Origin: Camellia lanceoleosa
Lineage: Eukaryota; Streptophyta; Magnoliopsida; Ericales; Theaceae
Reading direction: 5' to 3'
Assembly: GCA_025200525.1 (NCBI GenBank)
Contig: CM045762.1
Span: forward strand, 3,472,001-3,536,000
DNA: 64,000 nt
Part shown: piece after piece, positions 25,051 to 37,100 of the stretch
Layout of the letters: each line of letters starts with the position of its first letter
Position numbering within the stretch: the stretch's first letter is position 1
Translations under genes and position numbers: made by a program
Notes under the pieces: generated by a model
Databases searched by the model: none
Seen by the model: only the letters and a program-made list of their open reading frames with translations
Told to the model about the DNA's origin: nothing

Positions 25051-25780
25051 GATGCATGAACACATATAAGTAAAGCACACGCGAAAACGCATGCAATGTG
25101 TAAAGCAAGCAAGGTATGAACACATGTAAGTAAAATACACGCGATCACGTGTACAATGTGTAACCACCTGGGGGGGGATGCATAAACACATATAAGTAAA
25201 GCACACGCAGAAACGCATGCAATGTGTAAAGCAAGCAAGGTATGAACACATGTAAGTAAAGTACACGCGATAACGTGTACAATGTGTAACCACCTGGGGG
25301 GGATGCATAAACACATATAAGTAAAGCACACACGGAAACGTATGCAATGTGTAAAGCAAGCAAATATACACATGTAAGTAAAGCGTACGCGGAAACGTAT
25401 GCAATGTGTATAGCAGGAATAAACACATGTAAGTAAAGCATACGCGCTAACGCAAGCAATGTGTAACCTCCTGGAGATATGCATAAACACATGTAAGTAA
25501 AGCACACGCGGAAACGCATGCAATGTGTAAAGCAAGCAAGGTATGAACACATGTAAGTAAAGTACACACGATAACGTGTACAATGTGTAACCACCTGGGG
25601 GGATGCATGAACACATATAAGTAAAGCATACACGGAAACGCATGCAATGTGTAAAGCAAGCAAATATACACATGTAAGTAAAGTGTACGCGGAAACGTAT
25701 GCAATGTGCATAGCAGGAATGAACACATGTAAGTAAAGCATGCGCGCTAACGCAAGCAATGTGTATAGCAGGAATGAAAG
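25051..25780. repeat. Tandem array, about 60-bp units in 125-bp pairs
   Basis: About twelve units built on ACACATATAAGTAAAGCACA..AACGCATGCAATGTGTAA; alternating types carry either AGCAAGCAAGGT or ACCACCTGGGGGG at their ends, so the higher-order period is about 125 bases in the left part and irregular to the right. Arrays between coding region and 3' LTR are common in Tat elements. The first unit starts exactly at the LTR-2 end. Confidence 0.92.
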
Positions 25781-26520
25781 ATTTAGGAAATGCACGACAA
25801 TGCAAGAGAGACATGCATGACAATGCATGATAAGGAAATGCATGACAATGCATGTAAGGTGCACATGACAATGCAATATAGAGAAATGCATAACAATGCA
25901 TGTGAGGTGCGCATGACAATGCGATAAGGAAGATGCATAACAATGCGAGGTAGGAAAATGCATGACAATGCATAATAAGGAAATGCATGACAATGCAAAG
26001 TAAGGAAATGCACGACAATGCATGTTAAGGAAATGGATGACAATGCATGTATTGTAATGCATGACAATGCAAAGTAAAGAAATGCACGACAATGCATGTT
26101 AAGGAAATGCATGACAACGCGAGATAAGGAAAATGCATGATAGGTGCGCATGACAATGCGAGATAAGGAAATGCATAACAATGCATGTGAGGTGCGCATG
26201 ACAATGCGATAAAGAAGATGCATAACAATGTATGTGAGGAAAATGCATGACAATGCGATATAGGGAAATACATAACAATGCATGTGAGGTGCACATGACA
26301 ATGCGATATAGGGAAATGCATAACAATGCATGTGAGGTGCGCATGACAATGCGATAAGGAAGATGTATGTCAATGCAAGGTAGGTGCGCATGACAATGCA
26401 TTATAGGGAAATGCATAACAATGCATGTGAGGTGCGCATGACAATGCGATATAGAGAAATGCATAACAATGCATGTGAGGTGCGCATGACAATGCGATAA
26501 GGAAGATGCATGTCAATGCA
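25781..26520. repeat. Second tandem array, about 22-32-bp units
   Basis: Roughly thirty imperfect units of the form GAAATGCATGACAATGCNNGNTAAG, some grouped with GTGAGGTGCGCATGACAATGC into 60-70-base composites. Lack of stops across both arrays on the minus strand produces long but repetitive open frames that I do not regard as genes. Confidence 0.9.
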
Positions 26521-26831
26521 AGCATGGCATGCGCAACAACGCACAAAATGTGTGCATAACAATGCGAGTGAAATGGCGTATGACCAACGCGTGCTCACGA
26601 CAGAACGTTGTAATGCAATGCATGTAAAGCAATTTCCGAATCTCTCAAGAGACAAAAGGATACAAAAAAAGGATACATCTTGTACGTATCAAGTGCCACG
26701 CACAGAAAACACAGCTCGAGGTCAACACGATGGCCGGTTGAGCTTCAGAAATGCACTTTCTTGCACTGTCTTGAGTAAAGCAGGTACCCAAACCACATAA
26801 TTGTCCCACACAACGGTATGGGAGGTGCACC
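26521..26831. other. Spacer between arrays and PMD promoter
   Basis: Non-coding. Begins with array-derived CAATGC motifs, then unique sequence; nothing else recognised. Confidence 0.5.
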
Positions 26832-26980
26832 GGCCACCAGGGAAAACCACCGGCCATCCACCGGCCACGAAATAAGGTCATTGGCCAAATATTTGGCCAA
26901 CCGACCAAAAATCACTGTATCGGGGCATTTTCGACATTTGGCCACGGGTCTTTAAATATAGGGCCTCCAACCCTATATTT
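26832..26980 (+). promoter_or_regulatory. Putative promoter of the PMD gene
   Basis: Three ACCGGCCA-type motifs (26828-26870), a perfect 20-bp palindrome TTGGCCAAATATTTGGCCAA (26881-26900) and a TATA-like TTTAAATATAG (26951-26961) lie in order before a CT-rich leader. The TATA region is also one arm of a 10-bp inverted repeat (26954-26963 with 26971-26980). The same motif classes mark the LTR promoters. Confidence 0.55.
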
Positions 26981-27689
26981 CTACTTCCCTCTTGGTCGAA
27001 AATCTCTCTCCCCTCTCTCTCTAGGTCATTTTCCAACCCTCGGTCCACACTTTTCTCTTGTTTTCGTGGCTTTTCGTCGTTCGATTCGCAAAAACCTCCC
27101 CGTTTCGCACGTTTTGAACCGAATAAATCTTTGTTTCAGTGTTTCTTTCTCGATTTCCACCACTCGGGGTTTGTTTCCCCCGAGTTTACTTCGATCTTTT
27201 TGCTTTTTTCAGACTTCGACCTTTTCGTCCATTTTTTCACCCTCCCAGGGTTAACCTTCGGGTTGACTTTTCACATTCTTGCCCGGTTTTCGCACTTTCA
27301 GCCATCTTTACCCTATTCTTGAGATGGCAGATGACATTCTAGGCGGTGGAGCTCCCTCGGAGTTGGACATGGACCCTGAGGCCGAGCTCCTGTCTCTTCA
27401 CATCCGGCTGTTTGATCCGGCGGCCTATAGGCCGGCGATACACGTGCTTCCTCCTAACAACCTTTGTCACTTTAGGAGCTATGAGCGACGCATGCCATTG
27501 GAGCTTCTGCTGCGCGAGCCAGAGTCACATCTTTCTTATGGCGCTTCTAAGGTACACTCTTCTCTGTTTCATTTTCTGTAACATAGAATACGTAACTGCA
27601 ATAGTTGATTCTATTCTTTAACTGTTTGGCCCAGATACACCGATATACCACGTGCTGTAGTTCATTGAGAACACACCTGCACCCGTTAT

Positions 27690-27925
27690 TTGTTTGAACT
27701 TGAACACATGCATACACACTGCATTTTCACCTATTCTGAGTGCACCCAAACACATGCAGACACACCGCATTTTCAACTGAAATGACCCAAACAATCTGTT
27801 ACATCATATGCTTAGCCCATCCAAAATATGTGTAAGCTCGAACACATGCAGCCTCACTGCATTTTCATCTATTCTGAGCGCACCCATACACATGCACACA
27901 CACTGCATTTTCAAATTCTGAAGGC
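27690..27925. repeat. Imperfect direct repeats in PMD intron 1
   Basis: Three to four units sharing AACACATGCA..ACACTGCATTTTCA and CTATTCTGAGYGCACCCA, about 65-70 bases apart. Confidence 0.65.
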
Positions 27926-29077
27926 ATTCCAACACTGTATGTCTGACACAGCTTCGCATCTATTTTGTCTTTGAACACAGGGAGATTCCCATGCCTTCCG
28001 AGGGTATGGGAATGTTGTCGCCTGAGGATGGTACATGGAGCTACCTGAGGTAGTTTGCCGCATTGTTGACCAGGTCAGCTTCGGCACTTTCTGCATGGGA
28101 CTCTCACGCCTCACCGCGAGCGGGCCCCTTCTTGTTGCTCTGGTGGAGAGGTAGTGGGACACCACCGACTCCTTCCACCTTTCTGCCACCGGGGAGATGA
28201 CGATGACTCCCTTTGATTTCTCGACGCTCATCGGCATCGGGGTAGGGGGTGATTTGATCCCCTTTGATACAGATATGGATGAATGGGAGGCCGCTAAGAC
28301 GTACTTGCTTGGCGAGCAGCCACCTCTTGCCCGGCCAGGGTTTATGAGGTACTCATGGTTCGAGGATCACTTCCGGATCCAAGCGCCTACTACTCGGGAG
28401 GAGGAGGAACGGTATGCTCGCGAGTTTCTTATGTTCCTGCTGGGGACTACTCTCTTCACCGATCGGGTGAACACTGTGCCACTTTGGCTGCTGAGCACTT
28501 TAGTAGATGTGACCAAGATTCGCGGCTACGACTGGGGTGGCGCTGGCCTGGCCACACTTTATGGATATATGAGCTCATCCTCTCGTTGCAGCGGACAGTT
28601 GCTCGGAGGCTACTGGCGGGATTGGGAGGTACATCTTCTTTTTCCGTTTTTACATTTCTGCTTTACATTATCTGTACTTGTAGACACCCCATTTTTGACC
28701 GTCTTGAAGACTTGGACGTCACCATTTGAACACTCGGTAATCATCCCTGTTTGTGTTCGTCTTGAGTTCCCGGAGGTCTCGGCTACGCGCCTTGCTTTAG
28801 GATCTCTCGACTCGACTGTTTTGTGTCTGGTTTTGCACCAAACACTTGTGCTTTGCCTTGGAGGGGTAGGGAATGGCTTGTGGGCCATCCCCACACTCCA
28901 CCGGCCATGGCTTGAGGCCACCGGCTGTGTTTTGTTGCCACCGACCAAATGTTTGGCCGGCCGGCACTATAGATGGCTGGCCGGCTATCTTTTTTTGATC
29001 AATTGCATTTTTGGCCGGCCGACTACTGTGCATCTGCTTTTACAGATATTTTTGTGCAGCTAGTATGCACTTTGACC

Positions 29078-29156
29078 CCCTCCATACACGTGTATGGAGG
29101 GATTGCCCTCTTGTTAGCTTCCTTTGGAAGCTTTACAAGACTAATTTTCTATAAGA
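29078..29156 (+). promoter_or_regulatory. LTR-A core promoter: CACGTG palindrome and TATA
   Basis: Perfect 24-bp palindrome 29078-29101, then TATAAGA at 29150-29156 after 48 bases. Confidence 0.75.
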
Positions 29157-29651
29157 AGGAGCTTCTTCTCTCTTGTAAAGGGGTTAGACAATTTTAGACA
29201 ACATTTTTTTCAAAGTTTGAGCTTTAGGGTTAGGGTTTGTATCTCTTCTATCTCTATATCTCTCTCTTGTGTTTAGTGTGTGTTTAGTCTCATTTTTGTG
29301 CACAAACACCCACCATCACACCTTTTCTTGGTTGTTGAGGTACCAGAGGTCTTTCCTTGAAGCTTTTGGACTGGTTTGGAACCAAAAGAGTTGCTGGAAC
29401 ATTGTTTGTGAAGAGGGTCTACAAGGGTAAGACTTTTGTCCTTTTTTACCCCATTTTTGCAAGGCTTTTTAGCCTATCTTGCATCTATTTTTGAGCTTAA
29501 CATATAGCATAGAAAAGTTCTATTTTTAAGTGCTCTAAATAGTTGGTTAAGGTTGCTTTAAGCTTTGGGGTTGTTTGACCCCTCTTAAGCTTTGTAAGGC
29601 TCCATTTTTGTGCCATTTTGGTTGAGCTCCGGGACCATTGTGTTTGGGCCT

Positions 29652-29689
29652 CCTCACCACTAAAATCTTGAGAGATTTTAGAGGTGAGG
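29652..29689 (+). other. Conserved hairpin, LTR-A, with compensatory change
   Basis: Arms 29652-29667 and 29674-29689. Here ACTAAAATC faces GATTTTAG, where other copies have ACTGAAATC facing GATTTCAG: both sides of one pair have changed together. Confidence 0.78.
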
Positions 29690-30534
29690 ATGGTGCCTTG
29701 AGGTCCTAAGAAGGAGAGGGCCACCCTCTCTCCTTGTCGTCCTTGAAAAGGGCCTTTTTTTGCCTCTTGAGGGAGCATCTAGTTTAAGTGTGTGTTGAAC
29801 ATGCCTTGACTGTTTTTTACGCTTATTATGTCATAATATAGCTCTATTTTTAGTTGCTTTTGGTACACCATGCTTTCTTAGCATACATGCCTTGTAATGC
29901 CATGATTTGCCTCAATATATGCATAGCATTTAGACTACCATGCTCATGTGTTTTGGCCGAGCTTTGTGAAGCTTACATGCATATTTTGATGTGCTAAGGG
30001 ACTGTTTTAGGTCATTTGAGTCATTCATGTCTTGCTTTGTATAGCTACCATGCAATCCCTCTTGTATGCCTTAAGCTTTGGCCCCTCTAGCAAGCCATCC
30101 TTGCTTTGTTTTAGTGGTTTGGAATTGTAGACACCCCATTTTTGACCGTCCTCAAGACTTGGATGTCACCGTTTGAACACTCGGTGATGATCCATGTTTG
30201 TGTTCGTTTGGAGTTCCCAGAGTTCTCGGCTACGCGCCTTGTCTTAGGATCTCCGAACTCGACTGTTTTGTGTCTGGTTTTGCACCAAACACTTGTGTTT
30301 TGCCTTGGAAGGGCAGGGAATGCCTTTTGAGGCATCCCCACACACCACCGGCACTAGCTAGCGGCCACCGGCTGGTTTTTCTTGCCACCGGCAATATATA
30401 TTGCCTGCCGGCACTCTTTGTTGCCGGCCGGCCATCAATTTTGTCAAAATGACAATTCTGCGTGGCCGGCCACTGTTTATCTACTTTTTGTAGATATTTC
30501 TTGCCAACTGTGATAGCTGGCACCCACTCCATTC

Positions 30535-30615
30535 CCCTCCATACACGTGTATGGAGGGATTTCCCTCTTGGATGGCTTGTTTTGTAAGCTTTACAAGAGG
30601 GAATTGCCTATATAG
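30535..30615 (+). promoter_or_regulatory. LTR-B core promoter: CACGTG palindrome and TATA
   Basis: Perfect 24-bp palindrome 30535-30558 and TATATAG 30609-30615, 50 bases apart. Confidence 0.75.
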
Positions 30616-31100
30616 GAGAGAGTCTTCTCTTGGCATTAGGATTGGACACTTTTGAGACATTTTAGACAGCTTTGGTGAAGCTTGAGTTCTAGGGTTAGGG
30701 TTAGAAATATTTCCTATCTCTATAAGTGTGTGTTTTGTGTCACTTTTGCTCACATACACACACTAACACACCATCTCTTGGACTTGATACCCTTGGAGGC
30801 TTGTTTGAGTGTTTTGGAGGTGGATTCAAGCCAAGAAGGGTTGTGGGAGCATCATTTGTGAAGGTGGTCTTCAAAGGTGAGAAACTTCCCTTTTATTCCC
30901 CATTTTTGCATTGATTTTCTACCTATCTTAAAGCTATTTTTGTGTTTAGTGTATAACATAAAAAAGTTCTGTTTTTAGGCCCTCTTGATAGTTTATTAAG
31001 AGTGTTTTGTGCTTTGGGGAAGTTTGACCCCTCTTAGGCCTTGTAAGGCCCTTGTTTTGTGCCATTTTGTGCAAGTTTCGAGACTTTGGTGTTTGGGCCT

Positions 31101-31138
31101 CTTCACCACTGAAATCTTGAGGGATTTCAGTGGTGGAG
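31101..31138 (+). other. Conserved hairpin, LTR-B
   Basis: Sixteen-base arms with one G-U-compatible mismatch around a six-base loop. Confidence 0.75.
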
Positions 31139-34100
31139 ATGGTGCCTTGAAGTCTCAAAAAGGGGAAGGCCACCCCCTCTCCTTGTTGTCCTTGGAAGGG
31201 ACCATTTTTGGTCTCTTAAGGGAGCTTATGTTTGAGTGTGTGTTGAGCATGCCATAACTATTTTTCATGCTTATATTTCCATAATATAACATGTTTTTAA
31301 GTTGGTTTTGGTACATCATGTATGCTTAGCATACCTACCATGTAATGCCTTGTAATTGCCTTAATATGCCTCAGGTTGTTAGCCTTTGTTCGAGCATGTT
31401 TTAGGCTTAGCCTTGTGAATGTTTTGTGCTTATTTTGCCATGGTTTAGGTCTGTCTATAGTTTTTTGGATCAATTTTGGCATGCTTAGTATAGCTCCTTT
31501 GCATTTGTGGCTTGTCGGGCTTGTATGCCTCAAGTATGTGAATGTGTAGCATGTGTTGATTGCATCATTTTGGTGGTTTGGAACCATCCAACATGTAATT
31601 TTAGTCCCTTTGGCATGCTCATATGCTTGCCTTAGTTGCCTCTTTGTTGCTTTGAGAGCATGTGTTGTATGCCCTATGTTTTGACCATGGGGCATGCCTT
31701 TGAATTTGAGCCACTTAGATGCCATCTAAGTAGTCCTTTGGCCTTGTTTTAACATGCTAAAAATCTGTTTTTTAGTTGTTTAATGCATGCCATGTTTGTT
31801 GTGCTAAATGTGCTTCAAAGCATCATGACTTGCCTCAAGTACTTGGACCATGCTTGCATGCTTATGCTTGTCTCATTTGGGTTGGTTTGGCACCACATTT
31901 TGACATGATTTTAAAGCTTTTCATTCCATGCCAATTGTCCATGTTTAGCCTCTTTCAAGTGTGTTTGAGAGTTGCTTGTTTAATGCTTAGGTTTGTGCCT
32001 TAACATGTGCATGCGTGTGTGTGTGCTTAGCCTTCATTTTTTGGCACTTTGGCCACTGTTTTAGGCCTATTTAGAGTTGCCTAATTCATGTTTAGGTCCC
32101 TCTTTTATTTGGTTTGCATGCTTGCCTTGCATGCTTGCTTGTATGTTTGTATAAGTGCCTTGCATTGTCCATATTGCATGCTAGCCAACATGTCTAGGAT
32201 TGCATTGCATTGTGCATGCTTGGCCTCTTAAAGTGAGTGTGATAGAGGTTAGGCTTCCTTGTGTGATTATATGGTTTGCATGCATTTGAAATTGAAAGTG
32301 CACACTCGATTCTTTAGGCCGTCATGCATGGAAATGCGTGATTGGTGGCCTGAGAATCGAGTCACATCCTCCCTTGAGTCATTAACATGATAGGGAGTGT
32401 GATTGGTGCATACATAGCTTGAATAGCATTGCCATGCAAGATTCTGCCCTCTGCTGCTGTGAGTTGCAGGTTCTGCAGACATTTTCAGCCGACCGGCAAC
32501 ATTTAGTGCCGACCAGCAATGTATTTGTGGCCGATAGTCTCATTTGCAGCCGATGACCACATCCTTCAGCCAGTGGTGTTCCTTTTCAGCCGGTGGGATC
32601 CCCCAGTATCCTGAGAGGCATTCCTAAGACTTTGGCAGTTTTCAGAGGAGCAAAGCAGGGAAAACAGAGGCAGACTATGCATGGCAGTGCGATTCCGAGC
32701 AAGTCCCGAGCATGCGCTGCATCTGACCCGCTTCCCGAGGGCTTTACTGTTTTAATTAGATTAATTAATTTGTTAATTTAATTAATTTTTAATATTTAAT
32801 TAGCTTGCGTAGTTAATTAATTTGTATTATTTATTTGGTCTCTCCGTGTGAGGGCAAATCTGTAATAAGTGTGTGTGAGTGGTGTGCACGTCTTCCAACC
32901 CCCACTTCTTTCTTCCCTTTTATTTACCTGCTTACGATGGTAGATTAGGGCACGTTTATTTTAGCATACCTTATGCTATGCATGCGTGCATACATACATT
33001 TGTCTTACATGCACCGGGCTCGGTACATCATACAAACTGCATTGTATCTTCAAATCTAACTTGAATACGTGCACCGAATGATTGCATTTCACATGTCATT
33101 TTAGGGTTAGCCGAGCCTATCCTAATCACATTCTGTATGCGATGCATTAGTCACTTAACATGAACTAGGGCACGCATGTTTGCTAACTGGTTCAGTGTTT
33201 TGGCTTGGAGTACGATGTAAGTATTTATGCTTTAGCATATCGCATGCGTGTGAATGTTAACATGACAATAGGCTTACCATGTGGCTAAATGCTTATATGA
33301 GATAAACTATTTGAATGCCTGTGGGTGGAGGTTGGATTGTTTGAGTTGGAAAAACTCGTTGAAATCCGTGTTTTAGCCTACTTGTGAGTAGCAAATTCCA
33401 AAGCCTTTTCGAAACAAACGGATATGCAATGCTTATTTCCAAATTAGGCAATCTAGTCTATACTTGTTTGCTGTGCACATAACATAGTAATTCTATGCTA
33501 ATAACTGGAATAAGAACACGTAATGTTTTCAAAATCGGATATCATGGTTAGTAGAAGCCGGTCTTCGGACCGGGCGAAAAGGGGTGCTCATAGCTGACCT
33601 TCCCCGATCGTACCCAAGCTCCCGAGCCAAGACAACTTTGGTGATGACGGACACGTGGCCTAAGTCAAGTGGTTTCTAAATTTCCCATTTTAAAAATATT
33701 TAGGTGGCGACTCTGTATCTGGCAAAGCAGTCCATGTTTGGCACTTCTTTTCAAAATCTATTTTTTTCTCAAAACGATTTGCCAGAGTTGGACTCTTTGG
33801 TTCAGATTACGAACCGTAACAAACAAAAAAAGGGGAGTCTGAATTGTAGCAGTCGAGGTCCCTCGCGGGCGCTGTTACAGGAATCACTTGGTATGTTATT
33901 TCAGACCTCATGATGTGCTTATATGCTTGCATTCGATGTCCCTTTAATGCTCTATAAGGTTGTCATCTCATGCTCCATGTTTAGGCCTCCATGCATGCCA
34001 TCATGTTTAGGCCTCCTAGGATGCCATGTCATTGTGTTTTAGTTTTGTTTCAACATCCTAAACCTCTGATTTTGGTCATTCAATTTATGCCATGTTTGGT

Positions 34101-37100
34101 TTGTTAAGGGTAGTTCAATACATCCTTAGCTTGCCTTGAGTACTTGGATCAATTGCATGCTATGCTTGTCTTGTTTGCTTGATTTGGCATCATCTTTGAC
34201 ATGATTTTCAGAGCTTACCTTGCATGCTAATTGTCCATGTTTACCTCCTTTGTCCATGTTTACCTCCTTTTAAGTGTGCTTAGAAGTTGTCCCTTTATGC
34301 TTAGGAATTGGACCATATTTGCATGCATGTGTGTGTGTTTTGGACCTCACTTCCATAGCATTGGCCACTGTTTTGGACCTAGTTTAGGGCTGTCCAATTA
34401 GGGTAAGTCCCTCCCTTAGCATGTGTTGCATGCTTATCTTGTGTGTTGTTGCATGCTTGGTCCCATTTGTATGATGTTGCATGCCTTGCATACTTGTATG
34501 TTTAGATTACATCTTGCGTACTTGTAGGTTGCATTGCTTCATGTTACATTGCTTCATGCCTTACATGCTTCTTTAGGTTGTGCGCCTAACATGCATTACA
34601 TGCTTGCATGGTTTATTTTGCATACTAGTCGACATGCTTAGGATTGCATTGCATTGGCATGCATGCTTTGCCTCTTGAATTGCTTGTGATAGAGGTTGAG
34701 CCCCTTTATTTGCTTATGTGCATTGCATTCCAATATCAAAATGCACCCTTGATTCCTTGGGCCATCATGCATGGAAATGCGTGATTGGTGGTCCGAAAAT
34801 CGAGTTCCATATCCCTTTGAGTCATAAACATGATAGGGGATGTGATTAGTGCATACATTGCTTGAAATAAATTGCCATGCTTTGCTTTGTCCTCTGCTGC
34901 TGTCAAATCAGTTTCTGCAGGGAGATTTGGCCGGCCGGCCATCTTCAATGCCGACCGGCCATCCATTGTCGGCCGATGGAGTATTTTGTGGCCGGTGACC
35001 ATTACACATGGCCGGTGATCAATCCCTTTAGCCGGTGGTGTTCTAGAGCACTTAGAGAAGCAACCCTGGGACTTGTGCAGTCTTCAGAGGAGGATAACAG
35101 CCAAAGTAGAGGCATCTTGTGCATGGCATTGGATTTCCGAGCAAACACGAGCACGCGCACATTGGACCCTCTTCCCGAGGCTATTGTTTACTGCTTAATT
35201 ATATTCAATTATATTAGGTGGTTTGTAATAATTAATTAGCTTGTAGGTTAATTAATTTGTATTATTCTTTTGGTCCCTCCGAGCGAGGGTGAATTTGTAA
35301 TAAGTGTAGGTGCGTGTGTGTATGTCTTCCAACCCCACGTCTTTCTTCCCTTTTACTTACCTGCTTTTGATGGTTAGTATTAGGCCTATCCATGCGTGCA
35401 TCCATACATTTGTTTTGCATGCACCGGGCTCGACGCATCATGCTAACTGCATAAAGTATTTCAAATCTCACTTGAATACATGCTATCTGTGCATTTTCAC
35501 ATGTCATCATTAGATTAGCCGAGCCTATTCTAACCGCATTTTTCCTGTGTTGCATTAGCCATCCTAACATGAACTAGGGTCACGCATGTTTGCTTACTAG
35601 TTTACTGTTTTGGCACGGAGTACACTGTAAGTATTTTATGCTTTAGCATCTCGCATGAGTGTGAATGTTAAACATAATAGCATGCTTACCATGAGGCTAG
35701 CTGCTTATGTGATATAAACTGCCTAAATGCCTGTGGGTGAAGGTTGGATTGTTTGAGTTGGGACAACTCATTGAAATCCGTGTTTTAGCTTAATTGTGAG
35801 TAGCAAATTCCAAACCATTTTCCAAACGAACGGATATGCAATTTTTTATTCCAAATTAGGCGATCTAGTCTATACTTGTTTGCTGTGCGCATAACATAGT
35901 AAATCTAGGCTAATAACTGGAATAAGAACAAATAACGTTTTCAAAATTGGATATCATGGTTAGTAGAGGCCGATCTTCGGATCGAGCGAGCGGGGGTGCT
36001 CATAGTTGATCTTCCCCAATCGTACCCAAGTTCCTGAGCCGAGGCAACTTTGGTGATGACAGACACGTGGCCTTTGGCACCGAGTCAGGGTTTCCTAAAT
36101 TCCCCCATAAAAAATATTTAGGTGGCGACTCTGTATCTGGCGAAGCAATCCATGCTTGGCACTTCTTTCAAAATCTGTTTTCTCAAAACGATTTGCCAGA
36201 TTTGGACTCTTCGGTTCAAGATTAAGAACTGTGACAATTTCAGTCCGAACTTTAGTGAACCCAAATGAACAGAACGGGATTTCCCTCCCGGGACGTTCGG
36301 GGACGTCTACAGTACTCTATACATTGCGCACATGCAGTCTGTTTCACACTGGTTTGTATACTGCACACACGGCACACATATAATCTGCTTTACACATTGC
36401 ACACATTGCACGATACGGTTCACATACTGCACAATCCATGGTTCTGTGATTTCTGCTTTATTTTGCATTCTACTTTATTTGATAAGCATACTGGTGCCTG
36501 CTCTGTTATACTTTGTAGTTATGGGTATATGCCTACTTCCTGAGGGTTGCCCCAGTGCCGGATGAGGAGGTCCCTCTTGGCGTTCCATTCTCTCACTGCT
36601 TTGACGTGAGATGCGTACGGAGGCCACGAAAGCCTTTTATTTTCTATCGCCGATACTTTGACACCATCACCACAGCCGAGGTATGTTAGACACTTCAGTT
36701 TATCAGCTTCGCTTTACATTATTCTTTCAATAATAGTAGATAACAAACTGCATATCATTTACAAATCACCGGCACTCGACTGCTTCTTACCGTGGTGAGG
36801 ATCGATATCTGGTCCGAGGAGACTAGCCGATTCAGGATTCTGCTGGAGGGCCCGGTTTTCTGTGCCTGGTACTTTGAGGAGCGCTTCTTGCGGTAGACCC
36901 TGGGCGTGCGAGAGCAGCCGGTTCCATTACTTCCTCCTACCCATGCGAGGGACACCGAGAGGTACACTTTAGCGGAGATGACAGATTACACTATCGGTTG
37001 GAGCCATGAGCGCTTTGTAGACGAGGGCGACTATACGGAGTTCGTCCAGACTTATATCATATGGCCTCTAGCCGGTGCCGGCCGAGGTGAGAGAGAGAGA

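Larger units (their letters stand above)
30126..33879 (+). mobile_element. Solo Tat LTR-B nested in LTR-A
   Basis: Starts TGTAGACACCCC, ends GGGCGCTGTTACA, duplication GGAAT at 30121-30125 and 33880-33884; length 3754. Palindrome 30535-30558, TATA 30609-30615, telo-box around 30691-30704, donor-like AAAG|GTGAGA (GT at 30877), hairpin 31101-31138, CATGC-rich section 31300-32260, second CCGGC cluster 32480-32600, PBS-like motif 33705-33715. Closest in the window to LTR-2. Confidence 0.93.
28679..36311 (+). mobile_element. Solo Tat LTR-A, with LTR-B nested inside
   Basis: Starts TGTAGACACCCC, ends GGACGTCTACA, duplication GTACT at 28674-28678 and 36312-36316. Without LTR-B it is about 3.87 kb. 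Plus orientation: palindrome 29078-29101, TATA 29150-29156, telo-box 29224-29238, donor-like AAGG|GTAAGA (GT at 29427), hairpin 29652-29689. PBS-like motif at 36123-36133. Same subfamily as LTR-4 at 60643. Lies in PMD intron 3 and so postdates assembly of that gene in the element. Confidence 0.92.

Noticed and set aside
25051..25780. Regular repeats considered as a CRISPR-like array.
   Set aside because: Plant context, no unique spacers; units are contiguous tandem copies.
24861..26655. Several minus-strand open frames of 80-385 codons rich in Cys, His, Met and Leu.
   Set aside because: They run through the two tandem arrays in all phases; the repeated unit simply lacks stops. No domain, start context or splice structure supports a protein.
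28197..29063. 288-codon plus-strand open frame.
   Set aside because: Only its first 144 codons are the PMD exon; after the donor at 28629 it runs through intron into LTR-A by chance.
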